A stretch of 14,005 bases of DNA. It comes from JBEVMS01 sp040508515. Its GTDB lineage: Bacteria > Pseudomonadota > Gammaproteobacteria > Xanthomonadales > Rhodanobacteraceae. The notes below the pieces were generated by a model that saw nothing but the letters and a program-made list of their open reading frames with translations, searched no databases and was not told the origin of the DNA. The stretch covers positions 1 through 14,005 of the forward strand of contig JBEVMS010000096.1 of NCBI GenBank assembly GCA_040508515.1. Reading direction: 5' to 3'. Each line of letters starts with the position of its first letter. The first letter of the stretch is position 1. Position numbers and translations under genes: made by a program. This document shows, piece after piece, positions 1 to 6,392 of this stretch.

Positions 1-161
1 TGCCCTAGCGCGACCATGGCCCCGACCAGCACAATACCGTGGATGAAATTGGACCCGGACATCAACGGCGTATGCAGGATCACCGGCACTCGCGCGATGA
101 TTTCGTATCCGGTGAACGCAGCCAGCATGAAGATATACAGCGCCATCAAACCATCAATCAT
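1..161 (-). CDS. pntAB: NAD(P) transhydrogenase alpha subunit part 2 (membrane), partial
   Basis: The first 53 codons of a minus-strand gene that runs off the left edge. The protein begins MIDGLMALYIFMLAAFTGYE, followed by an RVPVILHTPLMSGSNF-type segment and the start of a second hydrophobic helix. This is the very conserved N-terminus of the small (about 100 residue) membrane subunit found where PntA is split in two. In that complex it forms part of the proton channel (domain II) with PntB and couples proton flow to hydride transfer from NADH to NADP+. ATG at 161 is chosen; a GTG directly before it (164) is possible, and an AGGGG at about 171-175 fits either. Its usual upstream neighbour, the NAD-binding subunit, lies 1.7 kb away (1881-2981) behind an opposing sigma-factor cassette, so this gene needs its own promoter or read-through. 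Confidence 0.9.
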   Translation of the reverse strand, partial: MIDGLMALYIFMLAAFTGYEIIARVPVILHTPLMSGSNFIHGIVLVGAMVALG

Positions 162-254
162 CACCGTACCCCTAGGCCATGGACACTGCCCGGCATCCTA
201 CCCGCGCCGGTCAACCCGCGCGAGGGTCCCGCGTTGAAGGTGGAAGACCCATCG

Positions 255-878
255 ATGGAGCCTGAGGATGCCAGCCCCGACCCATTGGACGCGGATGCCA
301 TGAACGCCGTCGTCGGTAGCTTGGACGACACGCTGTCGGCGCAGGCCACGCCGGCCACGTTGGATGCTTTTTTGGCGCAGATCGAGCGGCGCGCCTTTCG
401 CATGGCCGAGCTGCACCTGGGTCACCGCGAAGAAGCACTGGACGCGGTGCAGGACGCCATGCTGCGGCTGGTCAAACACTATCGCGGCCGGCCGGCCGAG
501 GAATGGACCCCTTTGTTTTGGGGCATCCTGCGCCGACGCATCGTCGATCTGCAGCGTCGCCGCAAGGTGCGCTCGATCGTGGTGGGCTGGCTCGGCGGCG
601 GGCATGACGACGATGGCGACGAGTTGCCCGCGTGGGAGCCCGCCGATCTCAACCCCGGCCCGCTGGACCGTTTGCAGGATGCCAAGTCCTACGCCGATCT
701 GGCCGCCGCGGTGAAAAAATTGCCGCAACGTCAGCGCGAGGCGTTCATCTTTCGCATGCTGGAAGGCTTGGATGTTGCCGAAACCGCGCAGGCGATGGGA
801 TGTTCGGAAGGTAGTGTGAAAACTCATCTGTCGCGTGCCATGCAGCATCTGCGTGCCCAACTGGAGGATTGGCGATGA
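255..878 (+). CDS. ECF-type RNA polymerase sigma factor
   Basis: A 207-residue sigma-70 family protein with only regions 2 and 4. Region 2 spans about residues 36-106 (ALDAVQDAMLRLVKHY helix, then WTPLFWGILRRRIVDLQRRR in the 2.3/2.4 area). A Gly/Asp-rich linker covers about 107-145. Region 4 is at 148-205 with its helix-turn-helix at about 171-196 (ETAQAMGCSEGSVKTHLSRA). This is the layout of extracytoplasmic-function sigma factors. The frame stays open to 39, but the upstream part has no sigma features. ATG 255 has AGGTGGAAG before it; TTG 234 with GAGGG at 222-226 is the main alternative and would add seven residues. The stop overlaps the start of the next gene (ATGA), so the two are translationally coupled, as for a sigma factor and its anti-sigma partner. 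The target promoters cannot be read from the window. Confidence 0.9.
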   Translation: MEPEDASPDPLDADAMNAVVGSLDDTLSAQATPATLDAFLAQIERRAFRMAELHLGHREEALDAVQDAMLRLVKHYRGRPAEEWTPLFWGILRRRIVDLQRRRKVRSIVVGWLGGGHDDDGDELPAWEPADLNPGPLDRLQDAKSYADLAAAVKKLPQRQREAFIFRMLEGLDVAETAQAMGCSEGSVKTHLSRAMQHLRAQLEDWR

Positions 879-1267
879 ATTCGCCCGACAAACACAACCC
901 ACAGCGCGCCCGTGCCCTGTTCCATGAGGCCAGCCGGCGACTGGACCCCACCACCGCGGGACGTCTGCGCGCCGCGCGCCGTACCGCGCTGGAGGCCGCG
1001 CGTGCGCCGCGCCATTCGGTGCTGAGCCGCATGCTGCTGCCGACCGGTGCCTTCGCCGTGCTGATGCTCGCCTCACTGATGCTGTGGCAACCAGGCCAGC
1101 ATGGCACCTTGCCGTCCGCCGGACTGTCCAGCACCAGCCAGAGCAGTGCCGATCTGGACAACGACTTGCCGCCCGATCCGGACACCGCTGACCCGCACCT
1201 CTATCAAGACCTCGATTTCTATGGCTGGCTCGCCGCCAGCGACACCTCGCGGCCAACGAACCGCTAA
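875..1267 (+). CDS. DUF3619-like single-TM protein, probable anti-sigma factor
   Basis: A 130-residue protein. The cytoplasmic N-terminus is basic and helical (RARALFHEASRRLDPTTAGR, LRAARRTALEAAR), one membrane segment lies at about residues 54-71 (LLPTGAFAVLMLASLML), and an acidic outer tail contains a YQDLDFYGWLA element. The basic N-terminal helix and the DLxFYxWL tail resemble DUF3619 proteins, which are commonly encoded between an ECF sigma gene and a DUF3106 gene, as here. ATG 875 is chosen because GGAGG (863-867) lies 7 nt upstream; a TTG at 869 is less likely. The start overlaps the sigma stop by four bases. No HxxxCxxC zinc motif of the ZAS anti-sigma class is present, so any sigma binding must be of another kind. 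The anti-sigma role is inferred from topology and coupling, not from a known catalytic motif. Confidence 0.72.
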   Translation: MNSPDKHNPQRARALFHEASRRLDPTTAGRLRAARRTALEAARAPRHSVLSRMLLPTGAFAVLMLASLMLWQPGQHGTLPSAGLSSTSQSSADLDNDLPPDPDTADPHLYQDLDFYGWLAASDTSRPTNR

Positions 1268-1270
1268 ACC

Positions 1271-1849
1271 ATGCGCGCATCCCGTCTGATCTGTTCTCTC
1301 CTCCTGGCTTGCGGCCTGGGCCTAAGCGTGGCTGTGCCAGCGCAACAACCGACGCCGCCCGCTGGCGGCAGCGATGCGCGCGCCATGCCCCCGCCGCGTA
1401 GTTGGAGCAGCCTGGATCCGACCCAGCAGCAGATGCTGGCGCCGTTGCAAAAAGACTGGGACACCTTGTCGCCGCGGCGACAGGCACGTATGGCCGAACG
1501 CGCCGCGCGCTGGGCACTGCTGCCGCCGGACAAGCGCGAAGAAATCCGCCAGCGCGTCGCGCAATGGCAGGCGATGACGCCGGCCCAGCGCGAGCAGGCG
1601 CGCGACAACATGCGCAAGTTCCACGAACTCAGCCCGCAACAGCGCGAGCAGTTGCACGCGGCGTTCGCGCGCTTCCAGCAGTTGCCGCCGCAAAAACGCG
1701 ATCAACTCATGCAGCAGTGGCAAGGCCTGAACCGCCAGCAGCGCCAGCAATGGATCGAGCATCTGGGGCCCGATGGCGTGGTCCCGCCGCCACCCGAGCG
1801 TGGCGCAGCGTCGGGCGCTCAGCCGACGACGGACGACGACGGCTTCTGA
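1271..1849 (+). CDS. Secreted DUF3106 repeat protein
   Basis: A 192-residue protein with a Sec signal peptide (basic MRASR, hydrophobic core to about residue 22, likely cut near AVPA-QQ), so probably periplasmic. The mature part is a regular helical repeat: an aromatic residue followed by x-x-[L/M]-x-[P] recurs at W45, W63, W81, W99, F117 and F135, exactly 18 residues apart, then W150. Units read like WALLPPDKREEI and FHELSPQQREQL. This matches DUF3106 proteins and recalls the LTxxQ helices of CpxP/Spy-type periplasmic sensors, although homology to those is not shown. The C-terminus is Pro/Asp-rich and probably disordered. The start is 3 bp after the stop of the membrane protein with no clear Shine-Dalgarno, which suggests translational coupling. 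It is the last gene of the sigma cassette, and an intrinsic terminator follows immediately. A role in sensing envelope state is inference. Confidence 0.82.
   Translation: MRASRLICSLLLACGLGLSVAVPAQQPTPPAGGSDARAMPPPRSWSSLDPTQQQMLAPLQKDWDTLSPRRQARMAERAARWALLPPDKREEIRQRVAQWQAMTPAQREQARDNMRKFHELSPQQREQLHAAFARFQQLPPQKRDQLMQQWQGLNRQQRQQWIEHLGPDGVVPPPPERGAASGAQPTTDDDGF
1403..1753 (+). repeat. Internal 54-bp (18-residue) repeat array
   Basis: Within the DUF3106 gene the codon for the lead aromatic residue recurs every 54 bp for five steps (residues 45, 63, 81, 99, 117, 135), then after 45 bp (residue 150). Conserved positions per unit are an aromatic, then L or M three residues later, usually P two residues after that, and R or Q three or four residues further on. 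Eighteen residues is five turns of alpha helix, so the aromatic residues would stack on one face. The DNA copies have diverged; the periodicity is clear only at protein level. Confidence 0.8.
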
Positions 1850-1854
1850 CTTAA

Positions 1855-1878
1855 CGCCCCGCCAATCGGGGCGTTTTT
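1855..1878 (+). terminator. Intrinsic terminator of the sigma cassette
   Basis: A perfect 7-bp GC stem, CGCCCCG (1855-1861) and CGGGGCG (1867-1873), with loop CCAAT and five T residues (1874-1878). It starts six bases after the DUF3106 stop and ends three bases before the stop of the convergent pntAA gene. The T tract lies only on the plus-strand side, so it should stop the sigma cassette and not pntAA transcription coming the other way. Confidence 0.9.
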
Positions 1879-1880
1879 GC

Positions 1881-2981
1881 TCAGCTCAGCAAGCGCCGCT
1901 CTCCCGCGTGGGTGACGCAACTGCGCGCCACCAGCTCGTCGTCGAAATCCAACCGCAGCAGCTCGGCGTCGCCCAGCAGCTCGGTGAAATTGTAGATATT
2001 GCGCGCCAGCATCTCCGACGCATGCAGCGGTGCGCCCGCCGGCAAATTGAGCGGCCCCAGGATGCTGACCCCGCCATGTTCAATGCGCTGCCCCGGCACG
2101 GTCAGCGCGCAATTGCCGCCACTCTCGGCGGCCAGATCGACGATCAGCGCGCCGGGCTTCATCGTCGCCAGCATCGCCTCGCTGATGATCCGCGGCGCCG
2201 GCCGACCCGGCACCGCCGCCGTACTGACCACTACGTCGATCGACCGCAAATGTTCGCCAAGCGCCTGTTGCTGGGCGGCGCGTTCCTCCGCGCTGAGTTC
2301 GCGCGCATAGCCGCCGCTACCGGCCGCGCTGACGCCCAGCTCGACGAAGCGCGCGCCCAGCGATTCGACTTGTTCGCGGGTTTCCGGACGCACGTCGTAG
2401 CCTTCGGTTTGCGCGCCAAGCCGCCGTGCGGTGGCGATCGCCTGCAAGCCGGCCACGCCGGCACCGATCACCAGCACGCGCGCCGGCCGAAGGGTGCCGG
2501 CGGCGGTGGTCAGCATCGGGAAGAATTTCGGCGCCGCCTCGGCGGCGATCAGCATGCCGCGGTAACCGGCCACCGCCGCTTGTGAGCTGAGCACGTCCAT
2601 CGCCTGCGCGCGGGTGGTTCGCGGCAGCAGTTCCAGCGCGAACGCGCTCAAGCCCTGCGCGGTCAACGCCGCCAGCCGATCCTCTGCGCCGTGCGGGCGA
2701 AGCTGACCGACCACCACCGCGCCTCGGCGCAACTGCGCGTACACCGTGTCGTGCGGCGGCAGCACGCACGCCAGCAGATCGGCCTGCGCCAGTACTCGCG
2801 CGGCAGCGGCGAACTCGACCCCGGCGTAGGCCGCGTCAGGAAAGCCCGCCGCGATACCGGCGCCCTCCTCCAGCACGACCCGCAGGCCGCGCGCCAGATA
2901 TTTTTTGGCCATCTCCGGGGTGATCGCCACCCGACGTTCCAAGGCAGCAGTTTCGCGCAAGGCAGCTACACAGATCGGCAT
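1881..2981 (-). CDS. pntAA: NAD(P) transhydrogenase alpha subunit part 1 (NAD-binding)
   Basis: A 366-residue soluble subunit (domain I) of the proton-translocating transhydrogenase. It binds NADH and passes hydride to NADP+ on PntB. The N-terminal RETAALERRVAITPEM signature (residues 9-24) is shared with alanine dehydrogenase/PNT proteins. The RQD loop that orients the nicotinamide is intact (R121, Q126, D129, inside PRTTRAQAMDVLSSQ). The Rossmann glycine motif GAGVAG is at 173-178 and the YDVRPETREQVESLGA stretch follows. The protein ends without membrane helices, as expected for the split form. ATG 2981 is chosen: it starts at the family's usual N-terminus and AAGGA lies 6 nt upstream; the longer start at 3020 adds unrelated residues. 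It is expected to be followed by the membrane alpha subunit and pntB, but instead it faces a convergent sigma cassette. Confidence 0.93.
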   Translation of the reverse strand: MPICVAALRETAALERRVAITPEMAKKYLARGLRVVLEEGAGIAAGFPDAAYAGVEFAAAARVLAQADLLACVLPPHDTVYAQLRRGAVVVGQLRPHGAEDRLAALTAQGLSAFALELLPRTTRAQAMDVLSSQAAVAGYRGMLIAAEAAPKFFPMLTTAAGTLRPARVLVIGAGVAGLQAIATARRLGAQTEGYDVRPETREQVESLGARFVELGVSAAGSGGYARELSAEERAAQQQALGEHLRSIDVVVSTAAVPGRPAPRIISEAMLATMKPGALIVDLAAESGGNCALTVPGQRIEHGGVSILGPLNLPAGAPLHASEMLARNIYNFTELLGDAELLRLDFDDELVARSCVTHAGERRLLS

Positions 2982-3049
2982 CGGCTTTCCTTGAAAGGCA
3001 TCGGCCACGGCTGCGGGCATCCTAGCCGATGGTTCACCGCCTGCGGTGC

Positions 3050-3080
3050 TTGTCGCACGACCGCAAGGGCGGGTTAGACT
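3050..3080 (+). promoter_or_regulatory. Weak candidate promoter for cdd
   Basis: In the 154-bp divergent space between pntAA and cdd, TTGTCG (3050-3055) and TAGACT (3075-3080) resemble -35 and -10 boxes, but with a long 19-bp spacer. The -10-like box touches an inverted repeat, TGACCCA (3080-3086) and TGGGTCA (3112-3118), which could be an operator or a leader hairpin. Both are suggestions from pattern only. Confidence 0.25.
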
Positions 3081-3135
3081 GACCCACCGGCCGGTTGCCT
3101 CCTACCGAACCTGGGTCAGCGCACCGGAGACAACG

Positions 3136-3567
3136 ATGTCCTCAGCAAGCCTCCAAACGCCGCATGCCGATCCGCTGCTCAACCTGGCCCGGCAAAGTCG
3201 CGAGGCCGCCTACGCGCCCTATTCGCGCTTTCGCGTAGGCGCGGCTGTGCTGACACACGACGGCCGCATGTTCGGCGGCTGCAATGTGGAAAACGCCGCC
3301 TACGGTCTGTGCAATTGCGCCGAACGTACCGCCTTGTTTTCCGCCGTCGCCGCCGGCTACGGCCCCGGTCAATTCCAGCGGATGACGGTGATCGGCGACA
3401 CCCCTGAACCGATCAGCCCCTGCGGCGCCTGCCGTCAGGTGATGAGCGAGCTGTGCGATACCGACATGCCGGTGCTGCTGAGCAATCTCAAAGGGCTCAC
3501 CCAGCACACCAGCGTCGGCGCGCTGCTGCCCGGCTCGTTCTCGTTGCCGGAACGCGACCTTGCCTGA
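3136..3567 (+). CDS. cdd: Cytidine deaminase
   Basis: A 143-residue protein of the small homotetrameric cytidine deaminase class, which converts cytidine and deoxycytidine to uridine and deoxyuridine in pyrimidine salvage. The substrate-binding FxVGAAxL and NVENAAYG segments are at residues 32-39 and 50-57. The catalytic glutamate is E63 in CAER, and the zinc ligands are C61, C96 and C99 (CAE ... PCGACRQ). All catalytic residues are present and the length is normal. ATG 3136 is chosen because GGAGA (3126-3130) lies 5 nt upstream and the homologous region starts shortly after; the frame is open upstream to 3046 but without family-like sequence. It is divergent from pntAA. Confidence 0.95.
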   Translation: MSSASLQTPHADPLLNLARQSREAAYAPYSRFRVGAAVLTHDGRMFGGCNVENAAYGLCNCAERTALFSAVAAGYGPGQFQRMTVIGDTPEPISPCGACRQVMSELCDTDMPVLLSNLKGLTQHTSVGALLPGSFSLPERDLA

Positions 3568-3656
3568 ACGCGTGGGCTGAACAAGCGCCCCTGCGGACGA
3601 GTCGCACGATCGCGTCGGGCTAGGTAGCATGCGGGTTTGTCTATGCAGGCCGTCCG

Positions 3657-4226
3657 ATGTCCGACCCGCTCGCTTTTCTGTTGCAACGCCATTCCGCGCC
3701 TTCGCGCCAGCTCGCCGAGCCGGCGCCCACCGATGCGCAGCTGCGCCGTCTGCTGGAGGCGGCGATCCGCGTGCCCGATCACGGCAAGCTGGAACCCTTC
3801 CGCATTCTGAAACTGCACGGCGAAGCCAAGCTCGCGCTGGGCGAACGCCTCGCCGCCCTGGCGCATAAGCGCGATCCACAGATGTCCGAATCCAAACTGG
3901 AAAAAGAACGCAACCGTTATCGCTGGGCGCCGCTGGTGCTGGTAGTGATCGCGCGGCTGGCCACTGACAGCAAGGTGCCCCCGCTCGAACAACAACTCAC
4001 CGCCGGCTGCGTGGCCTACAACCTGCTGCTGGGCGCGCAGGCACTCGGTTACGGCGCGCAATGGCTTACCGGCTGGGCCGCCCATGACAAAAACGCCGCC
4101 GCGCTTCTGGGCCTGGCCGACAACGAGCAGGTCATCGGCTTTGTGCACATCGGCACGCCGCAGATCGAGGTGCCCGATCGCGAGCGCCCATCGCTGGACC
4201 ACGTGTTGAGCGTATGGACGGCCTGA
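3657..4226 (+). CDS. Nitroreductase family protein, YdjA-like
   Basis: A 189-residue FMN-dependent nitroreductase-fold protein of the short YdjA type (about 180-190 residues). Visible hallmarks are the N-terminal phosphate-binding segment around RHSAPSR (residues 11-17), the RVPDHGKLEPFRI block at about 38-50 that binds flavin, and the later YGAQWLTGW segment at about 132-140 that is typical of this subgroup. The proteins work as homodimers and reduce nitro or quinone-like substrates with NAD(P)H; the physiological substrate is unknown in the family and cannot be read here. No strong Shine-Dalgarno is visible before ATG 3657 (an AGG sits 7 nt upstream). Its last 13 bases overlap the start of the exonuclease gene in another frame, so the two genes are probably co-transcribed. 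Confidence 0.88.
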   Translation: MSDPLAFLLQRHSAPSRQLAEPAPTDAQLRRLLEAAIRVPDHGKLEPFRILKLHGEAKLALGERLAALAHKRDPQMSESKLEKERNRYRWAPLVLVVIARLATDSKVPPLEQQLTAGCVAYNLLLGAQALGYGAQWLTGWAAHDKNAAALLGLADNEQVIGFVHIGTPQIEVPDRERPSLDHVLSVWTA

Positions 4227-5113
4227 ACATACCGACCGCCCATCTGGTCGACGGAAGCCTGTATGTATTCCGCGCCTGGCATTCGATGCCCAACGAATTC
4301 TTCGATGCCGACGGTCGCGCGATCAACGCGGTGCATGGCTTCACCCGCTTCCTCTGCGAGCTGCTGGAAAAAACCCGCGCCGAGCACATCGCGGTTGCCT
4401 TCGACGCCTCGCTGACCACCTCATTCCGAAACGCGATCTACCCCGCCTACAAAGCCAACCGCGAACTGCCGCCGGTGGAGCTGGAATATCAGTTCGTGCT
4501 GTGCCGCGCGGTCACCGAAGCGCTGGGCATACGCGTGCTTATCGACCACAGCTACGAGGCTGACGACCTGATCGGCAGCGCCTTATGGAGCTTGCGCGGG
4601 CACGGCTTGCGCAGCGTGATCGTGTCGGCCGACAAGGACTTTGGCCAGTTGCTTGGCGACGCCGACGAGCAGTGGGACTACGCGCGCAACCTGCGTTGGG
4701 GGCCCGCGGGCGTGCACGAGAAACTGGGCGTGCATCCCCATCAGGTGGCCGATTATCTAGCGTTGTGTGGTGATGCGGTGGACAACATTCCGGGCGTGCC
4801 GGGCATCGGCGCCAAGACGGCGGCCGCCTTGCTCAGCCATTTTGGGAGCCTGGACGCGCTGTTGGAACGGCTTGACGAGGTGGCTTTCCTGCGCTTGCGC
4901 GGCGCCGCCAGTTGCGCCGCACGCCTGCGCGAGCATGCCGAACAGGCGCGGCTGTACCGGCAACTGACCCGGATCGCGCTAGATGCTCCGATCAATCCGA
5001 CCCCGGCCGCCCTGCAACGGCTGTCCGGCGACGGCGATCGCCTGCAACACTTGTGCGAGCAGTTGCGGCTGGGTCCCCTCACGCGCAGCCGCATGCACGC
5101 CTTGCTGCGCTGA
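4214..5113 (+). CDS. xni: Standalone 5'-3' exonuclease / flap endonuclease (ExoIX type)
   Basis: A 299-residue protein like the N-terminal nuclease domain of DNA polymerase I but without a polymerase domain. Metal-binding acidic residues fall in the expected places: D13 (HLVDGS), D64 (VAFDAS), E115, D117 and D118 (YEADDLIG), D140 and D142 (VSADKDFGQLL), and D187 and D190 (CGDAVDNIPG). YPAYKANR at 77-84 is the usual helical-arch entry, and a helix-hairpin-helix DNA-binding motif follows (PGVPGIGAKTAAALLSHFGS, about 193-212). It is expected to remove 5' flaps or RNA primers during repair or lagging-strand maturation. Because the acidic set is complete, catalytic activity is likely. ATG 4214 lies inside the preceding nitroreductase gene, so translation is probably coupled. 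Confidence 0.9.
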   Translation: MDGLNIPTAHLVDGSLYVFRAWHSMPNEFFDADGRAINAVHGFTRFLCELLEKTRAEHIAVAFDASLTTSFRNAIYPAYKANRELPPVELEYQFVLCRAVTEALGIRVLIDHSYEADDLIGSALWSLRGHGLRSVIVSADKDFGQLLGDADEQWDYARNLRWGPAGVHEKLGVHPHQVADYLALCGDAVDNIPGVPGIGAKTAAALLSHFGSLDALLERLDEVAFLRLRGAASCAARLREHAEQARLYRQLTRIALDAPINPTPAALQRLSGDGDRLQHLCEQLRLGPLTRSRMHALLR

Positions 5114-5125
5114 ACACGCACGCGC

Positions 5126-5139
5126 GGTTGTGGACAACC
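5126..5139. repeat. Short inverted repeat between xni and the NUDIX gene
   Basis: GGTTGT (5126-5131), two bases, then ACAACC (5134-5139), with flanking CGCGC (5121-5125) and GCGCG (5145-5149) that could extend the pairing across a bulge. It lies 12 bp after the xni stop and has no T tract, so it is not a convincing terminator. It may be a small operator or RNA hairpin. Confidence 0.35.
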
Positions 5140-5185
5140 GATCCGCGCGGCACCATCGCCGCATGCCCCAAGGAATCAAACCGTC

Positions 5186-5788
5186 ATGACGCATTCCACC
5201 AGCAATCCGCCCAGCGACGCGCACGAGCCCGTGCAGACGTTACACGCCGGCAAGTGGCTAACCCTGCGCCAGCGGGGTCGCTGGGAATACGTTGAACGCA
5301 ACCAGCCTGGCGGCGCGGTGATCATCCTGGCCGTCACGCCTGAGGACCACGTGCTGTTCGTGGAGCAATACCGCGTCTCGATCATGCAGAACACCATCGA
5401 GATGCCGGCCGGCCTGGTCGGCGATCTGGCCGATCAAGCCGACGAAGATGTGCTTCTGGCCGCGCAGCGCGAGCTGGAGGAAGAAACCGGCTACCGCTGC
5501 GAAAGGGTGGAGTTCATCCATCAAGGTCCGTCGTCTTCCGGCATGAGCACCGAGATGATCACCTTTGCGCGAGCGTGGGACTTGACCCGCGTCGGGCCCG
5601 GCGGCGGCGATGAAAGTGAAAACATCGTCGTGCACGAAGTACCTCGCAGCGAGGCCGGACGCTGGCTCTTCGAACGCGCCGCCGAAGGTTATTCGATCGA
5701 TCCCAAACTGTTTGCCGGCTTATGGTTTATCGAGCACGGCAACGTGGCGACGATGGACACCAACGTGCATGGCGATGATTCGATCTGA
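5186..5788 (+). CDS. NUDIX hydrolase, ADP-ribose pyrophosphatase-like
   Basis: A 200-residue NUDIX protein. The catalytic box ends RELEEETGY (R95 to Y103), with a glutamate at 87 exactly seven residues before the arginine. The box glycine is at 79 in PAGLVGD, two residues further upstream than the GX5E consensus, so the first loop carries a small insertion. The conserved IEMPAG before the box (71-76) and the VLFVEQYRV strand (56-64) are typical of ADP-ribose/sugar-nucleotide pyrophosphatases of the NudF/YffH group, which cut ADP-ribose to AMP and ribose 5-phosphate. Substrate specificity is inferred only from these features. AAGGA (5170-5174) lies 11 nt before ATG 5186, slightly far but plausible. 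It follows xni at 72 bp on the same strand. Confidence 0.9.
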   Translation: MTHSTSNPPSDAHEPVQTLHAGKWLTLRQRGRWEYVERNQPGGAVIILAVTPEDHVLFVEQYRVSIMQNTIEMPAGLVGDLADQADEDVLLAAQRELEEETGYRCERVEFIHQGPSSSGMSTEMITFARAWDLTRVGPGGGDESENIVVHEVPRSEAGRWLFERAAEGYSIDPKLFAGLWFIEHGNVATMDTNVHGDDSI

Positions 5789-5873
5789 TCGCGTCTAAAG
5801 ATTGACGCTAGCCCGCCGATACAGCTTGCAGACGTCTTATCAACGACGCCCTCAAGAACCGACGGACTGACTC

Positions 5874-6236
5874 ATGAAAATTCTGCTCGCCTCGACCCTG
5901 TTGCTGTTGGCGCCGGTCGCCGCACGTGCTGCCTGCTCCGCCAGTGACTTCGCCATACAAGACTTCAAGATGAGTACGTCCGGCTCCGGCACCGGGCTGC
6001 ACCTGAGCTTGAAAGGTAAAATCGTCAATCACTGCGCCACCGCGGCGGCCGGGCAAGTGAAGATCGAGGCCAAGGACGCCAGCGGCAACGTACTGGTCAC
6101 CAAACAAGGTTGGCCTGCCGGTACCAGCAACATCGCGCCCGGCGACGGCGTCGATTTCGATCTGGGACGGCTGTTCCGTTATCAGCCGGAGATGCAGTCT
6201 TATACCGTGGGCATCGCCGAAGTGCGGACCTGGTAA
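5874..6236 (+). CDS. Small exported protein, FxLYD-like
   Basis: A 120-residue protein with a clear signal peptide (MKILL, a Leu-rich core, then VAARA-AC, cut near residue 19-20). The residue three before C21 is Arg, so this is not a good lipobox and a soluble periplasmic protein is more likely than a lipoprotein. C21 and C54 are the only cysteines and may form a disulfide. The body looks like a small beta-sandwich: a GKIVNHC strand, QVKIEAKDASGNVL, a Pro/Gly turn and IAPGDGVDFDLG. This order (vN..., v.v...D..Gnvl, ...l.pG....f) resembles FxLYD domains. I do not recognise a specific family and no function can be given. It has its own gap on both sides (85 and 156 bp). Confidence 0.7.
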   Translation: MKILLASTLLLLAPVAARAACSASDFAIQDFKMSTSGSGTGLHLSLKGKIVNHCATAAAGQVKIEAKDASGNVLVTKQGWPAGTSNIAPGDGVDFDLGRLFRYQPEMQSYTVGIAEVRTW

Positions 6237-6250
6237 ACCCATGGAGGTCA

Positions 6251-6270
6251 CGACCGGCGCCTTCCGGTCG
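6251..6270. other. Perfect 7-bp hairpin after the exported-protein gene
   Basis: CGACCGG (6251-6257), loop CGCCTT, CCGGTCG (6264-6270), beginning 14 bases after the stop at 6236. There is no T tract on either side, so it is a possible factor-dependent terminator or mRNA 3' stabiliser rather than a classic intrinsic terminator. The rest of the gap to the chemoreceptor gene (to 6392) shows no recognisable promoter; a FliA-type box was looked for and not found. Confidence 0.4.
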
Positions 6271-6392
6271 CTGGTCACACACCGCTGATATTCACAGCCG
6301 CTCCCCGCGTTAGAGATCGTTGCAATCTCCCCAGCATCCGTGGTGCCGCGGCAACCGGATGCCCGACCAATGCATTTGACACGGCCGTCCGC

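Noticed and set aside
198..1517. Long open frame on the minus strand across the sigma cassette
   Set aside because: It lies antisense to three well-supported genes, its product is Arg/Ala/Cys-rich without motifs, and GC-rich third positions commonly create such frames.
5128..5137. TTGTGGACAA, whose complement contains a DnaA-box-like TTGTCCACA
   Set aside because: A single site with one mismatch to the consensus, no AT-rich region, no further boxes and no dnaA/dnaN context. It is better explained as part of a short inverted repeat.
5802..5823. TTGACG followed by GATACA before the small exported-protein gene
   Set aside because: The spacing is only 10 bases, too short for a sigma-70 promoter, and no better -10 lies 16-18 bases downstream.
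6284..6291. GCTGATAT as a possible FliA -10 box upstream of the chemoreceptor gene
   Set aside because: The matching -35 (TAAA) is absent at the required distance and the box differs from the GCCGATAA consensus.
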